Positions 16,317-25,977 of a DNA stretch of 64,000 nt are shown here, one piece after another. Source of the stretch: Crocinitomicaceae bacterium (GTDB lineage: Bacteria; Bacteroidota; Bacteroidia; Flavobacteriales_D; Crocinitomicaceae); NCBI GenBank assembly GCA_021740745.1, contig JAIOZF010000002.1, forward strand, positions 1 through 64,000, written 5' to 3'. The notes beneath the pieces are model-generated. The model did no database searches and was not told the DNA's origin. It saw only the letters and a program-made list of their open reading frames with translations. Position 1 is the stretch's first letter; every line of letters begins with the position of its first letter. Both the position numbers and the translations under genes were made by a program.

Positions 16317-17401
16317 TTGTATCTACTTTGATTAGATAAGAATGATTCTAGCAAATTTTCGTGCTCTTTTTCGATGATTAAAGAATAGTCTTTTAATCTT
16401 TTTTCGAGTAAAGATAAATCGAGACTAATAACTTGCTCAATGGATTTAGAAATTTGCCATGGATTCTCGTATTGCTCTACTGTTAAAAGTTGTTGTAATT
16501 CAGGGTCATGTTTTAAGTATTCATTATTATAGCTCGTCAAACATGGAACGCCTGCTGCCAAAGATTCTGTAAATACTTGACCTCCCATACCTTCGCTAAA
16601 TGATAAATGAAGGTTAATATCCATTTGTGAAATCAATTGAACAAAAGTTAAATGGTCCATAAATGGATGAACAATAATTCTGTCATCAAAGCCAAATTCT
16701 GTGAATTTTGTTTGCAGCGAAGTGTGAATTACAGTGTTTTCCACAGCTAAAGCCCCAGCGATTTGATTATATAAATTTTTATTGAACGAGCTGTTTCCAA
16801 AGATGCCAATATTAATCTTATTTGACTTTTTAAAGTTCATGGTTGCTGATACCGGAGCCATGGGCTTCAACTGTAACTGATTCGTTGATATCGAGAATAA
16901 TGAACTTGACCACATTTCTAATCCAGATTTTACAAACCCAATTTTTTTTATTTTGTTCGTTTGTGCAAGTTGGATCATATTGAAAAACTGTTTCTCATTT
17001 GTTTCATTGGATAATTCACTTAAAGCGCCATGAAAAATAACTTTAATAATGATTTTGTCAGCTATTAAATCAAGTAACTTGTTCATTGAATCGGGCAGAG
17101 TGCTAATAATAACCTGATTGAATCCATTATTTAAAATCACTTCTGATAGCTCAATCAATTGACGGTTAGTTAAACTTATATTACTGTAGTATGCGGGAAG
17201 AACAATCGTATTTTGTGGGAATAAATTAAAGGTTGCGTTTTTAACACCTAAAAAAGAACTTCCAGTGTTTTCTAAACAGATTGCAAGTATTTTATGATCA
17301 TTTGATGCAATTAATTTTATGGATTCAATAAGATATGAAGCATCAATATATTTAAAGGTTTCTTTTCCTAATATTTTTTTAATTCTATACGCAATTCCCA
17401 T
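16313..17401 (-). CDS. Glycosyltransferase-like protein (GT4 C-terminal domain)
   Basis: At 362 residues it is GT-B sized. The C-terminal half has IGIFGNSSFNKNLYNQ and NLHLSFSEGMGGQVFTESLA, where E...E spacing fits the GT4 donor site, followed by AAGVPCLTS. The N-terminal half is less typical and lacks the usual glycine-rich loop; it includes ILAICLENTGSSFLGVKNA. Acceptor and donor are unknown. It sits between a GT2 and a GT4 gene in the same operon. Confidence 0.82.
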   Translation of the reverse strand: MGIAYRIKKILGKETFKYIDASYLIESIKLIASNDHKILAICLENTGSSFLGVKNATFNLFPQNTIVLPAYYSNISLTNRQLIELSEVILNNGFNQVIISTLPDSMNKLLDLIADKIIIKVIFHGALSELSNETNEKQFFNMIQLAQTNKIKKIGFVKSGLEMWSSSLFSISTNQLQLKPMAPVSATMNFKKSNKINIGIFGNSSFNKNLYNQIAGALAVENTVIHTSLQTKFTEFGFDDRIIVHPFMDHLTFVQLISQMDINLHLSFSEGMGGQVFTESLAAGVPCLTSYNNEYLKHDPELQQLLTVEQYENPWQISKSIEQVISLDLSLLEKRLKDYSLIIEKEHENLLESFLSNQSRYK

Positions 17402-17414
17402 TTGATTTTGAATT

Positions 17415-18455
17415 TTAGAATGTTTTTAAATATTTCTCTGAACTTGAAGTTTTTCTTCTGTAATTAAACAAGATTTTAAAAAAATACTTTTTTAACAACA
17501 AAACTACTTGCTTTCTTATTTCGAAGTATTCAAGTTCTTGATCATTAACTTGGTTTCCTGCCTTTTTCTTGTTTTTTTTTTCCAAGAAATTATCCAATTG
17601 AAGTCCCGTTAAGTTAATCAAGGCAACAAAAAAATAAGCTATTTTTCCATAGGTTTTCATAATAAAGAGCCACTCAGAAACAGAAATTTGAACCCATTTT
17701 GGCGCTTTTATTTTAAAACTGCCTCCTTCGGCATGAATAACTGACGCATTCGGTGTGAAAAAATGTTTATAACCCTTTCTCTTTAGGCGCAATGACAATT
17801 CTGTATCTTCCCCGTACATAAAAAAATCTTCATCAAGAAAGTAGCCATACTTTAATGAAATATCTTTGTTGTAAAATAAGAAAGTCCCTCCAAGCCATTT
17901 TGTTTCATGAAAAACTGTATGCAGTTCATTTAACGCCGAAATAGACTTTTCTTTATCTTCAGGTTTGATTCTGAATATCCTAGACAGAAGAATAATCAAT
18001 GGGTGAGCAACGATTATTTTTTCAATATTTCTGACTTTTGGTCTTGAATTATGCTGAATATTTCCATTTAAATCAATTAATTGACAAGCTAGCAAACCAA
18101 TCTTTTGCTTCGTTTTCTCGAGGTCGATATAATCGTTGAACGTATTAATTAAAGTCTTTTCATTTACAATTGTGTCAGAATTCAGAAGCAAAATATAATT
18201 TCCAATAGCATTTCTAATCCCAATGTTATTTGCCCTGGCAAAACCAGCATTATATCCTGAATTAATCCATTTTACTTTTTGAAAATTAGTTGCAATTAAT
18301 ATTTCAGATTCATCTTCTGAGTTGTTGTCAACAATGACAATCTCATATGACACGTCTTTTGTATTATCAACGATGGAACGAACACATTCCAAAAGGAGTT
18401 GAGGTGTTTTATAATTAACAATTATAATCGAAATGTCTACGTTACTATTTGTCAT
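17415..18455 (-). CDS. Glycosyltransferase family 2
   Basis: An inverting GT-A enzyme. From the chosen ATG at 18455 the protein starts MTNSNVDISIIIVNYKT, then NNIGIRNAIGNYILLLNSDT gives the metal-binding acidic site. FLDEDFFMYGEDTELSLRLK is the rhamnosyltransferase-like motif that often contains the catalytic base. An AGGAG-like site lies about a dozen bases upstream of this ATG, and a start ten codons earlier would overlap the previous gene. The C-terminus is Lys-rich and may associate with the membrane. Confidence 0.9.
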   Translation of the reverse strand: MTNSNVDISIIIVNYKTPQLLLECVRSIVDNTKDVSYEIVIVDNNSEDESEILIATNFQKVKWINSGYNAGFARANNIGIRNAIGNYILLLNSDTIVNEKTLINTFNDYIDLEKTKQKIGLLACQLIDLNGNIQHNSRPKVRNIEKIIVAHPLIILLSRIFRIKPEDKEKSISALNELHTVFHETKWLGGTFLFYNKDISLKYGYFLDEDFFMYGEDTELSLRLKRKGYKHFFTPNASVIHAEGGSFKIKAPKWVQISVSEWLFIMKTYGKIAYFFVALINLTGLQLDNFLEKKNKKKAGNQVNDQELEYFEIRKQVVLLLKKYFFKILFNYRRKTSSSEKYLKTF

Positions 18456-18456
18456 A

Positions 18457-19500
18457 TTAAAAATATTTCTCCTTTTTAAATCCATTCACCGAAAAATGGT
18501 AAATACCATTTAAATAATTTGACATTCGTTCATTATCTGTAGTATTTCCTAAAGGCATTCTTGCCAAAGCTTGTTTATTCTTTTTGTTGCTCTTGAAAAT
18601 ATTACCAGGTTGATTTAAGGTGGAAGTTTTAAAGCCAGCCTTGGCAGCTAATTCAAGATCTCTTATACTTACATCAAACTCCCCACCAAAAGGATAAGCG
18701 AAATGAACGACCTCTTTCCCTATATGCTTTTCAATATCACTTTTTGATGTCTTCATTTCCTCAAATACCCATTGTTCTGTTTGTTGCTTTACAGAAATAT
18801 GATTCATTGTATGCGCACCAATCGTAATCAAAGGTTCATTAGCTAATTCTTTGATTTCATCCCAGGTTAGTGACATTGATTTACACTGTTTTTCTATTTC
18901 GTTGTCACTCAATCCAAAACTTAAACTTAAAACATCCTTCAATTCATTTCCTGGAATTATTTTAATTGCTTCACTCACTTGACCAAACTGACTAAAAGCA
19001 TCTTGTTCATCTGTCCAATGAAATTCTGACCTCCCCTTTGATGAATTTAAAATTAATTTAGAATGAAATTTTAAATGGTTTTCAAATAAATACCACCACA
19101 TAATGGCAGTTCCATTTGGCAGACAATTGGTGATATAAATGGTTGCAGGAACACTATGCTTTTTAAAAATAGGTAATCCATGGATCAGGTTATCTTGATA
19201 ACCATCATCAAAGGTGAGGCATATAAATTTTTGTTGGAAATTAATTTTTCTGTCTAACCAATCAGCTAATTCATCTAATGAAATAAATATGTACCCTTTT
19301 TGTTTAAAAAATAAAATGAATTCTTCTAATTTTTCAGGTGTAATGGCTAGGTCTTTATTCAAAGAATATGCGTTTCTTTCCATTTCTGGTAATACTCGAT
19401 GCAACATAAAAACAACTCCTTTTCCAGCAAAAAACGGAGCAGAAAAGACACCTTTTGTTTTGACAAAAAAACCAAGAAATTTTCGTTCGAGCCAGTTCAT
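18457..19500 (-). CDS. Polysaccharide deacetylase (NodB homology) family protein
   Basis: A 347-residue protein with clear NodB motifs: FICLTFDDGYQDN carries the catalytic/metal Asp pair, ITIGAHTMNH supplies the histidines, and VVHFAYPFGGEF is motif 3. These place it in carbohydrate esterase family 4. The N-terminal VFMLHRVLPE is typical of the deacetylase group found next to glycosyltransferases. Without a signal peptide it probably acts in the cytoplasm or at the inner membrane. The adjacent GNAT gene could act on the same free amine, which is inference only. Confidence 0.9.
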   Translation of the reverse strand: MNWLERKFLGFFVKTKGVFSAPFFAGKGVVFMLHRVLPEMERNAYSLNKDLAITPEKLEEFILFFKQKGYIFISLDELADWLDRKINFQQKFICLTFDDGYQDNLIHGLPIFKKHSVPATIYITNCLPNGTAIMWWYLFENHLKFHSKLILNSSKGRSEFHWTDEQDAFSQFGQVSEAIKIIPGNELKDVLSLSFGLSDNEIEKQCKSMSLTWDEIKELANEPLITIGAHTMNHISVKQQTEQWVFEEMKTSKSDIEKHIGKEVVHFAYPFGGEFDVSIRDLELAAKAGFKTSTLNQPGNIFKSNKKNKQALARMPLGNTTDNERMSNYLNGIYHFSVNGFKKEKYF

Positions 19501-19503
19501 ATA

Positions 19504-20442
19504 TTAAAAGGTATCATTATCAGCCCCAGTAAACTTTAATTTTTCCAATGGGATAGTATTTGTGAAATTAATTCCTCCAACGGGATAGTTAACTTCCATT
19601 GGAACGCCATATTTTTTAAATAGGCGTTCACCCCAAGTATTTGAACTTGCATGGAATCTCAAATGGGGTAATCCCATTTTGAATGCAAGTTTCTTTAAGG
19701 CCTGAATCGTCTTTTTAAAGTCAGCTTTATTACAATTTTCAATGTCTCCAATAAATAAAAAGGTATCGTCAAATTTCACCCATACGTTGACTCCATTTAA
19801 TTGAATCAAATAATTTTCGCTGTATGTTTTATAATCAAAAAATGTAGATGAATGATTCACTACCGCATTTTCCTGCAATAAACAAGAACTTTTAAAGGAT
19901 TTTCCTTTTGCTAGTTTTTTCAATTGAAATCTACACCACCTATTATGAATTGATTGCGGTAAGCGAAAAGTGTTTTTTAATCTTATCCAAGGAATGCATT
20001 TCACTCGAATTAAATAAGGAGTTATATCATCAAAATGTGTCCAACCTAATCTTTTAATAAAACCTGGAAATGAATTTTCATTTGGAAAACCAAAAACTAA
20101 GTGGAACCCATTTTCTTGACAATAGTTATAGGTTTTCAAGGCCAACTGTGTGAATAATCCTTTTCCAGTGTGCTCACTATGCGTCATTGTGTCTCCAGAT
20201 TGAGCGGCTAAAAATAATTTTCCTTGGTATTCAATTTGACAAGTATAAACACCGTAAAATGCTGCTGGCGTATTGTTCTGATCGTATGCAATAAAACCAA
20301 CATATTTATCACCGAATTCTTTTGTATTCTGTTTCTGTTTGAACTCTAAAATATTCAGTTCTTTGTTAAATGCATCCTTGTAAATTAATAAAAGGTCAGT
20401 AACATTTCTTTCTGAAACTCTTTCAAACCTATATTCATTCAT
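19504..20442 (-). CDS. GNAT-family N-acetyltransferase
   Basis: A 312-residue protein whose first half follows the GNAT fold: an N-terminal strand-helix EYRFERVSERNVTDLLLIY, then QSGDTMTHSEHTGKGLFTQL, which contains the acetyl-CoA pyrophosphate loop (H-T-G-K-G). LVFGFPNENSFPGFIKRLGW resembles the PF13527-type (Eis-like or peptidoglycan-bridge) branch. The second half repeats a related fold. It overlaps the upstream GT2 gene by 8 bp. The substrate is unknown; a sugar amine of the polysaccharide is the natural guess. Confidence 0.8.
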   Translation of the reverse strand: MNEYRFERVSERNVTDLLLIYKDAFNKELNILEFKQKQNTKEFGDKYVGFIAYDQNNTPAAFYGVYTCQIEYQGKLFLAAQSGDTMTHSEHTGKGLFTQLALKTYNYCQENGFHLVFGFPNENSFPGFIKRLGWTHFDDITPYLIRVKCIPWIRLKNTFRLPQSIHNRWCRFQLKKLAKGKSFKSSCLLQENAVVNHSSTFFDYKTYSENYLIQLNGVNVWVKFDDTFLFIGDIENCNKADFKKTIQALKKLAFKMGLPHLRFHASSNTWGERLFKKYGVPMEVNYPVGGINFTNTIPLEKLKFTGADNDTF

Positions 20443-21250
20443 TTCTAAAAAGTTTCTTTTTAATAAAGCGGTAAGGAGTCAAAAGGAATTTCCCAATCTT
20501 AAAGTCAGGAGTTTCCTTTAACATTTTATATTCGTAATATTTTTTTTCATATGCTCTAATTAAAGAATTACAATGTTTTTGATAAACGTAATCCTTAATT
20601 AAATTTAAGTTTTTATTCGCAACTTCAAAAGTACGAGAAGAGCCAACCACGCGTATGCGAAAATGTACGTGCTCAATTTTTGAAAATTTCCATGGTGATT
20701 GTCCAACGCGCAGCCAAAATTCCCAATCTTCTAAGCCTAATTTACTTAAATATTCATCGTAATAACCGACAGAAGTAAATACCTCTTTTCGAATTAAACA
20801 GCATACCGCAATTTGATTCCAAAGTAGTTGTCGTTCAATCGAAAAAACTTGTTGTATTTTTTGTTCAGTTGACTCGCCAAAAAAGTGTAAATTTCCGTAA
20901 ACGACGCCAATATCCTTATCCGAAGTTGCACGGTGTACACATTCAGAAATAGCTGTTGTACCAACCAAATCATCAGCATCGAGTGGAACGATAAATTCTG
21001 CTGAGCTGAGCTGAATAGCCTTGTTTCGCGCAACACTCGGCCCAGCATTTTCTTGATTAAGCAAGTGTATTTTCTCGTTGCCTTCAAATTGCTTCAGTTG
21101 ATCAAGTGAAAATTGATCGGTACTTCCATCGTTAATCAACCAAATATCAAAATGGGGATAGGATTGATTAAAGATAGAATCAATTGTTTCGTTTATGGTT
21201 GTGCCTGCATTAAAATACGGGATAATGAATGAAACTAAGGGTGAATTCAT
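20435..21250 (-). CDS. Glycosyltransferase family 2
   Basis: A 271-residue GT-A enzyme that starts with SPLVSFIIPYFNAGTTINE and has DIWLINDGSTD and EFIVPLDADDLVG, the DXD metal site. LGLEDWEFWLRVGQ carries the ED catalytic motif. It is a single-domain enzyme with no membrane segment. Neighbours on both sides lie within a few bases, so it belongs to the main operon. Confidence 0.92.
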   Translation of the reverse strand: MNSPLVSFIIPYFNAGTTINETIDSIFNQSYPHFDIWLINDGSTDQFSLDQLKQFEGNEKIHLLNQENAGPSVARNKAIQLSSAEFIVPLDADDLVGTTAISECVHRATSDKDIGVVYGNLHFFGESTEQKIQQVFSIERQLLWNQIAVCCLIRKEVFTSVGYYDEYLSKLGLEDWEFWLRVGQSPWKFSKIEHVHFRIRVVGSSRTFEVANKNLNLIKDYVYQKHCNSLIRAYEKKYYEYKMLKETPDFKIGKFLLTPYRFIKKKLFRNE

Positions 21251-21256
21251 AATTCC

Positions 21257-22240
21257 TTATTTATGAATGAATAAAGCGTTTGATTCTAAATCTAAGTCTT
21301 TGAAACCACTGTTGAAAGGGTAACCCGTAACTAAATTATAATGGGATGCGAGCAAGTCATTATTGGTATCAACTAATTTTTGACCCCAGTTTTTAGAAGT
21401 TAATATAGGATAAAAATGCTCATGTACAACTATGTTTAATAAGGTCATATCTTTGTGAAAATTACTGGAAACCATTAAAATTAGTCGTGCAATTTCGCTT
21501 GTTAAGAACAGCATTATTGTATAGCTGCCGCCGCTTACTCCAGCATTATAGACCCATTGATACTCAAAGGTTTTTGCTAATTTATAATTACTTTCTTCTA
21601 AAAACTTCGCACATTCATCTTTCAACCAACCTGAATCTTTGATGCGATTGGCATTGTCGCGCCCAACATAAAGGGCTGTTTCGTTGATAATGAAAGGAAA
21701 TGGATTTCGGGTAATGTAAACATCATTACTGTCTGTGAAAAATATCTTTTCTATCAGTGGTAATTGTTGTAAAAATAGATGATACAAAATCCACCGTTCT
21801 TCAAAAATTGAATAATTTCCCATTTCACAATAACGAAATTGAATTTGGGTAGTTTGGTACTGATCAATAAAGGTTTGTTCTAGTCCATCATGTAAAATAA
21901 TACCATGACACCCTAAATTTAAGAGTGAATCATACCAAGGCTGAATGTACTTGAAATCGGCAGTATTACGCGATTTACCAGTTTGTGGATCAGGTTTTAA
22001 GGTGAAATAACAGGTGACAATTACTTCTTTGAGCGTTAAATCATTCTCTGTTTTTTCTACAGTTCTTTTTTTATGGGAATTGAAGTGCACGTGCTGCTCT
22101 GAAGTTGTTGCATTTGCCATTTTTGAAAGCAACTTTTTCTTTTGTTTTCTTCGCTCGAATTTATTGTACATAAAAATTCTAAAGTCTATTATTGAGGACT
22201 TTAAAATACGATCTAGTTTATGTTTAATTCGATTAACCAC
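21257..22240 (-). CDS. Putative nucleotide-diphospho-sugar transferase
   Basis: A 327-residue protein with a basic N-terminal helix (RKQKKKLLSK). The later GT-A-like core includes IEKIFFTDSNDVYI, in which D-S-N-D stands in for a DXD site, then NAGVSGGSYTIML and a C-terminal NALFIHK that resembles the His/Lys end of GT8-like enzymes. I infer a retaining transferase, but the family is not certain. It sits between a GT2 gene and the PhyH-like gene. Confidence 0.6.
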   Translation of the reverse strand: MVNRIKHKLDRILKSSIIDFRIFMYNKFERRKQKKKLLSKMANATTSEQHVHFNSHKKRTVEKTENDLTLKEVIVTCYFTLKPDPQTGKSRNTADFKYIQPWYDSLLNLGCHGIILHDGLEQTFIDQYQTTQIQFRYCEMGNYSIFEERWILYHLFLQQLPLIEKIFFTDSNDVYITRNPFPFIINETALYVGRDNANRIKDSGWLKDECAKFLEESNYKLAKTFEYQWVYNAGVSGGSYTIMLFLTSEIARLILMVSSNFHKDMTLLNIVVHEHFYPILTSKNWGQKLVDTNNDLLASHYNLVTGYPFNSGFKDLDLESNALFIHK

Positions 22241-22246
22241 CTACCT

Positions 22247-23065
22247 TTAAATTTTCCAAAATCTCACTTCTAGAGACATTCTTGTTGCATTTTCATTAAA
22301 ATTATAGCCTCCTCCATGCACTAGGTACGGAGAGAAAAGCATTACTTGATTTTCTTCCGGGTTGGGTCTAAGTAATTTAGGCATTTCATTTTTTATGGAA
22401 ATTACGCACGGAACAGTATAACTTGTTCCATTTAATATTGCTCCATCAACAGTTCGCTCAATTTCTGATTCTTTTAATAAATGACTGCCAGGAACTAATC
22501 CCAAAGAACTGTGACTATTGCTGCCACAAATAGGTGCATAAATATTGACGGCGTCTCTTAATCTATCGAGCCATACATCGCGGTGCGGAGGATTGTTGTC
22601 TTGAAAGTTTTGAGGTCGAACAATCCGAAGAAAGAAATTATTCATATCAACGTGTTTCGCTTTGGTTGTAACATCAATGCCAATAATAGCTGAAATGCGT
22701 TTGTTTATCCGTTCAATTTCAATCGGAAATTGACTTACATTCCAACCTGATTGAATTAATTTTGCAACTGTTAAATGGATTGTATTGTCGACATACAAAT
22801 GATAGTTTTCGAGTGTGAAATTTTTGTCAATTTCACCACCAGCCTCAATGATTTTTTCACTAACTAACTTTGTTAAACCTTCTTTGATTAAACTGAAATC
22901 TTCATCACTAACAAATTTCTCAATGCTAAATCCTTCATTGTTCCAAGCTGTTTTTTCAATTAAATTTTCATCTTGCAGCAATAAAACCTCATCGTTACCA
23001 ACAAGTGTATCACCAATTAATTCCAATTCAATTTCTTTATCGCCCAATTTATAGTTTACTATCAT
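22247..23065 (-). CDS. PhyH-like Fe(II)/2-oxoglutarate dioxygenase family protein
   Basis: A 272-residue protein with the double-stranded beta-helix pattern of phytanoyl-CoA dioxygenase relatives. PPHRDVWLD gives the H-x-D pair, SSLGLVPGSHLL is the typical middle strand, and YLVHGGGYNFNENATRMS gives the distal His and the Arg that binds 2-oxoglutarate. Homologues in polysaccharide clusters are presumed to hydroxylate a sugar or its substituent. The substrate is not known here. Start and stop overlap neighbours closely (4 bp with the next gene). Confidence 0.8.
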   Translation of the reverse strand: MIVNYKLGDKEIELELIGDTLVGNDEVLLLQDENLIEKTAWNNEGFSIEKFVSDEDFSLIKEGLTKLVSEKIIEAGGEIDKNFTLENYHLYVDNTIHLTVAKLIQSGWNVSQFPIEIERINKRISAIIGIDVTTKAKHVDMNNFFLRIVRPQNFQDNNPPHRDVWLDRLRDAVNIYAPICGSNSHSSLGLVPGSHLLKESEIERTVDGAILNGTSYTVPCVISIKNEMPKLLRPNPEENQVMLFSPYLVHGGGYNFNENATRMSLEVRFWKI

Positions 23066-24222
23066 TTCCCCGAATTTAATCTGTTAGCAAGTTGAAGGTA
23101 TAGCTGTTCCATTACATGAATGTTTTTGGAAATGTTATAATTTTCATTTGTATAGTTGAATTGTTCGTCAGCGAGCATTTTTGCTTCGGTTGGATTCGAT
23201 AAAAGTGAAATACTTTTTTTTACTAATTCACTGACCGAATTAAACATTGGGAAAAATGAATAAAATTTTCCGGTGTTATTCCCGAAATTCCAAAACAATT
23301 GGGGAAGTTTGGCGGTACTAACATCAAAACCGACCCAGCCACCAGGAAGACCATGATAACCGTGTAACCAAACTAAGTCCAGTTCCTCTTCAATAGCGGT
23401 TTTTAAAATATTTTCTTGATGTCCGCGAAAATGAATTGCTTGTTCCAGCTTTAATTGCTGAACATAGCGATAAACACCTTCTTTGATAGGATCTCCACTT
23501 CCGAAAATATGAAATTCGGCATCTGGGATTTGTTCTTTTAGTGCGTGAAATGAATAAATGAACGGATCCAATGGTTTAGCCGGTGTCAACCTCGTAAAAA
23601 TACCAATCTTAGGTTTGACGGAAGATTGATAAGATGTTTTGACAAATTCATTTTCAAATCTTAAATTGAGGTTGTAGTAGGTATGTTTGAAGTTCGAAAA
23701 TTCAGACAATTCAAAACTAATTTGATCTTCGTGAAAGCCAGAAACGAATTGAAATTCTTCATTTTTAGGGAAGGCCTCATACGTATTCTTTACTTGGTAT
23801 TTTGAGTTTTGAATGTGAATTAGAAGTTTGTGTTTGTTTTCAGAGCTTATGTACTTGTAAATCTCCTTGAAATTGTATTCGCCCATGATAGAAATACAAT
23901 CAAAATTATCGAAAAAACGCTTTATTTTAGTACGTTCATCCTCGTATGGGATATTGGCTATTCGTTTGTTTATTTTTTGACGTAAAGTGGGCTCTGTTAG
24001 TTGGTTCACATCTTGTAAGAAGTGAATTTTAGTGCCCAATTCCTTGTGTTTTTCAAAATAATAATCAATAAAACGGTCACTATTATTTAAGGGTAAAACA
24101 CACAGTATCTCAACCTCAAATTTGCTTTTATCCAATGCACGATCAAGTTCAAAGGTGAAACGCTGTGTTCCAGCTTGGTAAAATTCAGAAACGACAAAAA
24201 GAATTTTAACTTTATTTTTCAT
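23062..24222 (-). CDS. Glycosyltransferase-like protein (GT4)
   Basis: From the ATG at 24222 the product begins MKNKVKILFVVSEFYQAGTQ, a normal GT4 opening with a glycine loop. A start 16 codons upstream would extend far into the preceding gene and adds nothing to the fold. The donor domain shows KIGIFTRLTPAKPLDPFIYS and AEFHIFGSGDPIK. The usual EX7E motif is replaced by a weaker DLVWLHGYHGLPGGW region, so activity is less certain than for the other GT4 members. It overlaps the RffA-like gene by 11 bp. Confidence 0.82.
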   Translation of the reverse strand: MKNKVKILFVVSEFYQAGTQRFTFELDRALDKSKFEVEILCVLPLNNSDRFIDYYFEKHKELGTKIHFLQDVNQLTEPTLRQKINKRIANIPYEDERTKIKRFFDNFDCISIMGEYNFKEIYKYISSENKHKLLIHIQNSKYQVKNTYEAFPKNEEFQFVSGFHEDQISFELSEFSNFKHTYYNLNLRFENEFVKTSYQSSVKPKIGIFTRLTPAKPLDPFIYSFHALKEQIPDAEFHIFGSGDPIKEGVYRYVQQLKLEQAIHFRGHQENILKTAIEEELDLVWLHGYHGLPGGWVGFDVSTAKLPQLFWNFGNNTGKFYSFFPMFNSVSELVKKSISLLSNPTEAKMLADEQFNYTNENYNISKNIHVMEQLYLQLANRLNSGK

Positions 24223-25345
24223 CGAAATACTGGCTGATAGCGTTACAAATAAATTCAATTTCCTCATCACTTAACTCATAGAAAAAAGGTAAACGAATGA
24301 GTGTGTCTGAAAAGCGGTCACAGTTTTCAAGAATACGTCCGTCATGTTTTGACGAATAGAACGGACTTTTATGAAGGCTCAAGTAATGAAAGACAGCCAA
24401 AATCCCATTGCTTTTAAGAAAGTCTAAAAGTGCAGTTCTTTCCTCCAAATCATCCATGATTAAAGCGAAAAGATGGCCGTTATTTGTTTTTTCTTCACTA
24501 CACTGAAGAATTTCGAAGTAGTTTTTGTCCGCAAGTGGTTTTAGTTTCTCGTAAAATTTGTTCCATTGAGAAATGCGTTTCGCTTGAATACTTCCAATGT
24601 TTTCTAGTTGCGCAAATAAAAATGCAGCGATAATATCGGATGGTAAAAAAGATGAACCGATGTCCATCCAACCATATTTATCAACTTCTCCGCGGTAAAA
24701 TTGGCTTCTATTTGTTCCTTTTTCACGGATAATTTCTGCCCGTTGGGCGAATTGCTCATCATTGATCACCAACATACCACCTTCACCAGAAATAATATTT
24801 TTTGTTTCATGAAAGGAAAAAGCGGCTAAATGACCAATTCCACCAAGTGGCTTTCCTTTATAGAAAGAGTCAATTGCCTGTGCTGCGTCCTCAATCACAA
24901 AGAGCGAATAATTGTGTGCTAAAGCCATAAGTTCATCCATATCGCAAGCAACACCACCGTAATGAACAGGCACAATTGCTTTTGTTTTGGAAGTGATTAA
25001 CGCTTCAATTTTTGAAACATCGATATTCGGATGGTCCGGTAATGAGTCCGCAAAAACAATTTTAGCACCTCTTAAAACGAAGGCATTTGCGGTAGAAACA
25101 AAGGTATATGAAGGCATGATCACTTCATCTCCTGGCTGAATATCAATAAGTATCGCAGCCATTTCCAGCGCGTCTGTGCATGATGTGGTTAGTAAGCACT
25201 TATGAAAACCATAGTTCTCTTCAAAAAATTGATGACATTTTTTCGTAAAAAGTCCATCACCAGAAATTTTCATCGATTGAACTGCTTCTTCAATGTACTT
25301 GGTCTCCTTACCAGTTAAAAATGGTTTGTTAAATGGAATTTTCAT
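24212..25345 (-). CDS. rffA: dTDP-4-amino-4,6-dideoxygalactose transaminase
   Basis: A 377-residue DegT/DnrJ/EryC1/StrS aminotransferase, the normal length for RffA/WecE. It opens IPFNKPFLTGKETKYIEEA, has the PLP-binding FVIEDAAQA segment, and the Schiff-base Lys182 lies in FSFHETKNI, characteristic of the RffA branch. The enzyme converts dTDP-4-keto-6-deoxyglucose to dTDP-4-amino-4,6-dideoxygalactose (Fuc4N). rmlA/rmlB are not in this window and must be elsewhere. An adjacent acyltransferase gene overlaps by 4 bp, so an N-acetylated 4-amino sugar is the likely product. Confidence 0.88.
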   Translation of the reverse strand: MKIPFNKPFLTGKETKYIEEAVQSMKISGDGLFTKKCHQFFEENYGFHKCLLTTSCTDALEMAAILIDIQPGDEVIMPSYTFVSTANAFVLRGAKIVFADSLPDHPNIDVSKIEALITSKTKAIVPVHYGGVACDMDELMALAHNYSLFVIEDAAQAIDSFYKGKPLGGIGHLAAFSFHETKNIISGEGGMLVINDEQFAQRAEIIREKGTNRSQFYRGEVDKYGWMDIGSSFLPSDIIAAFLFAQLENIGSIQAKRISQWNKFYEKLKPLADKNYFEILQCSEEKTNNGHLFALIMDDLEERTALLDFLKSNGILAVFHYLSLHKSPFYSSKHDGRILENCDRFSDTLIRLPFFYELSDEEIEFICNAISQYFDEK

Positions 25346-25977
25346 GATTTTATTTTTTTAGCTGGTACACCAGCGTATAAACCACTTTCAGTAAGGTGCT
25401 TTATGATGACCGTACCTGCTCCAGTCTTTACATTTTCACAGATGTGAATGTTATCCGATACAACAGTTCCAATTCCTAAAACAACATGCTGATTGATTTG
25501 GCAAAACCCTGCAATTTGAACTCCTGGGGATAAGATTGTATTAGAAGAAATATGTGAGTCATGGGCAATGATAGTACCATTATAAATTAGACAATTATCT
25601 CCAATGTGAGTGTGCATATCAATGTTACATCCAGGGTAAATGATTGTACCTTTTCCAATTCTTGCCGATTTATCGATAAAACAGCTCGAGTGAATTATCG
25701 TAGCGAAAGGTATGGTTTTTTCAAATTGAAGAAACAATTCTTGTCTGAAATTTATATGGTTATAACCAATTCCAATAATTAGTTCATCAAACATTCCTTG
25801 ATGAAAGCAATTATTGATTGAATCAATTTTACCTAAAATCTGCAAATTTCCTGAAAATTGTTCGCTTGATTTAAAGTCGTCAAAACATCCGATAATCTTA
25901 TATTGGTTATCACTAATCGCATGATGTGCAATTTGTTGAGCCAAATCTCCTGAGCCAATAATTGCAAGACGTATCAT
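25342..25977 (-). CDS. NeuD/PglD-like sugar acyltransferase
   Basis: A 211-residue protein with an N-terminal nucleotide-binding subdomain (LAIIGSGDLAQQIAHHA) and a C-terminal left-handed beta-helix of hexapeptide repeats (IGKGTIIYPGCNIDMHTHIG, then VVLGIGTVVSDNIHI). This is the PglD/NeuD architecture. The active-site His would be in NGTIIAHDSHIS. PglD acetylates a UDP-4-amino sugar. Here the gene overlaps rffA, so acetylation of dTDP-Fuc4N is the best reading, though another acyl group is possible. Confidence 0.88.
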   Translation of the reverse strand: MIRLAIIGSGDLAQQIAHHAISDNQYKIIGCFDDFKSSEQFSGNLQILGKIDSINNCFHQGMFDELIIGIGYNHINFRQELFLQFEKTIPFATIIHSSCFIDKSARIGKGTIIYPGCNIDMHTHIGDNCLIYNGTIIAHDSHISSNTILSPGVQIAGFCQINQHVVLGIGTVVSDNIHICENVKTGAGTVIIKHLTESGLYAGVPAKKIKS

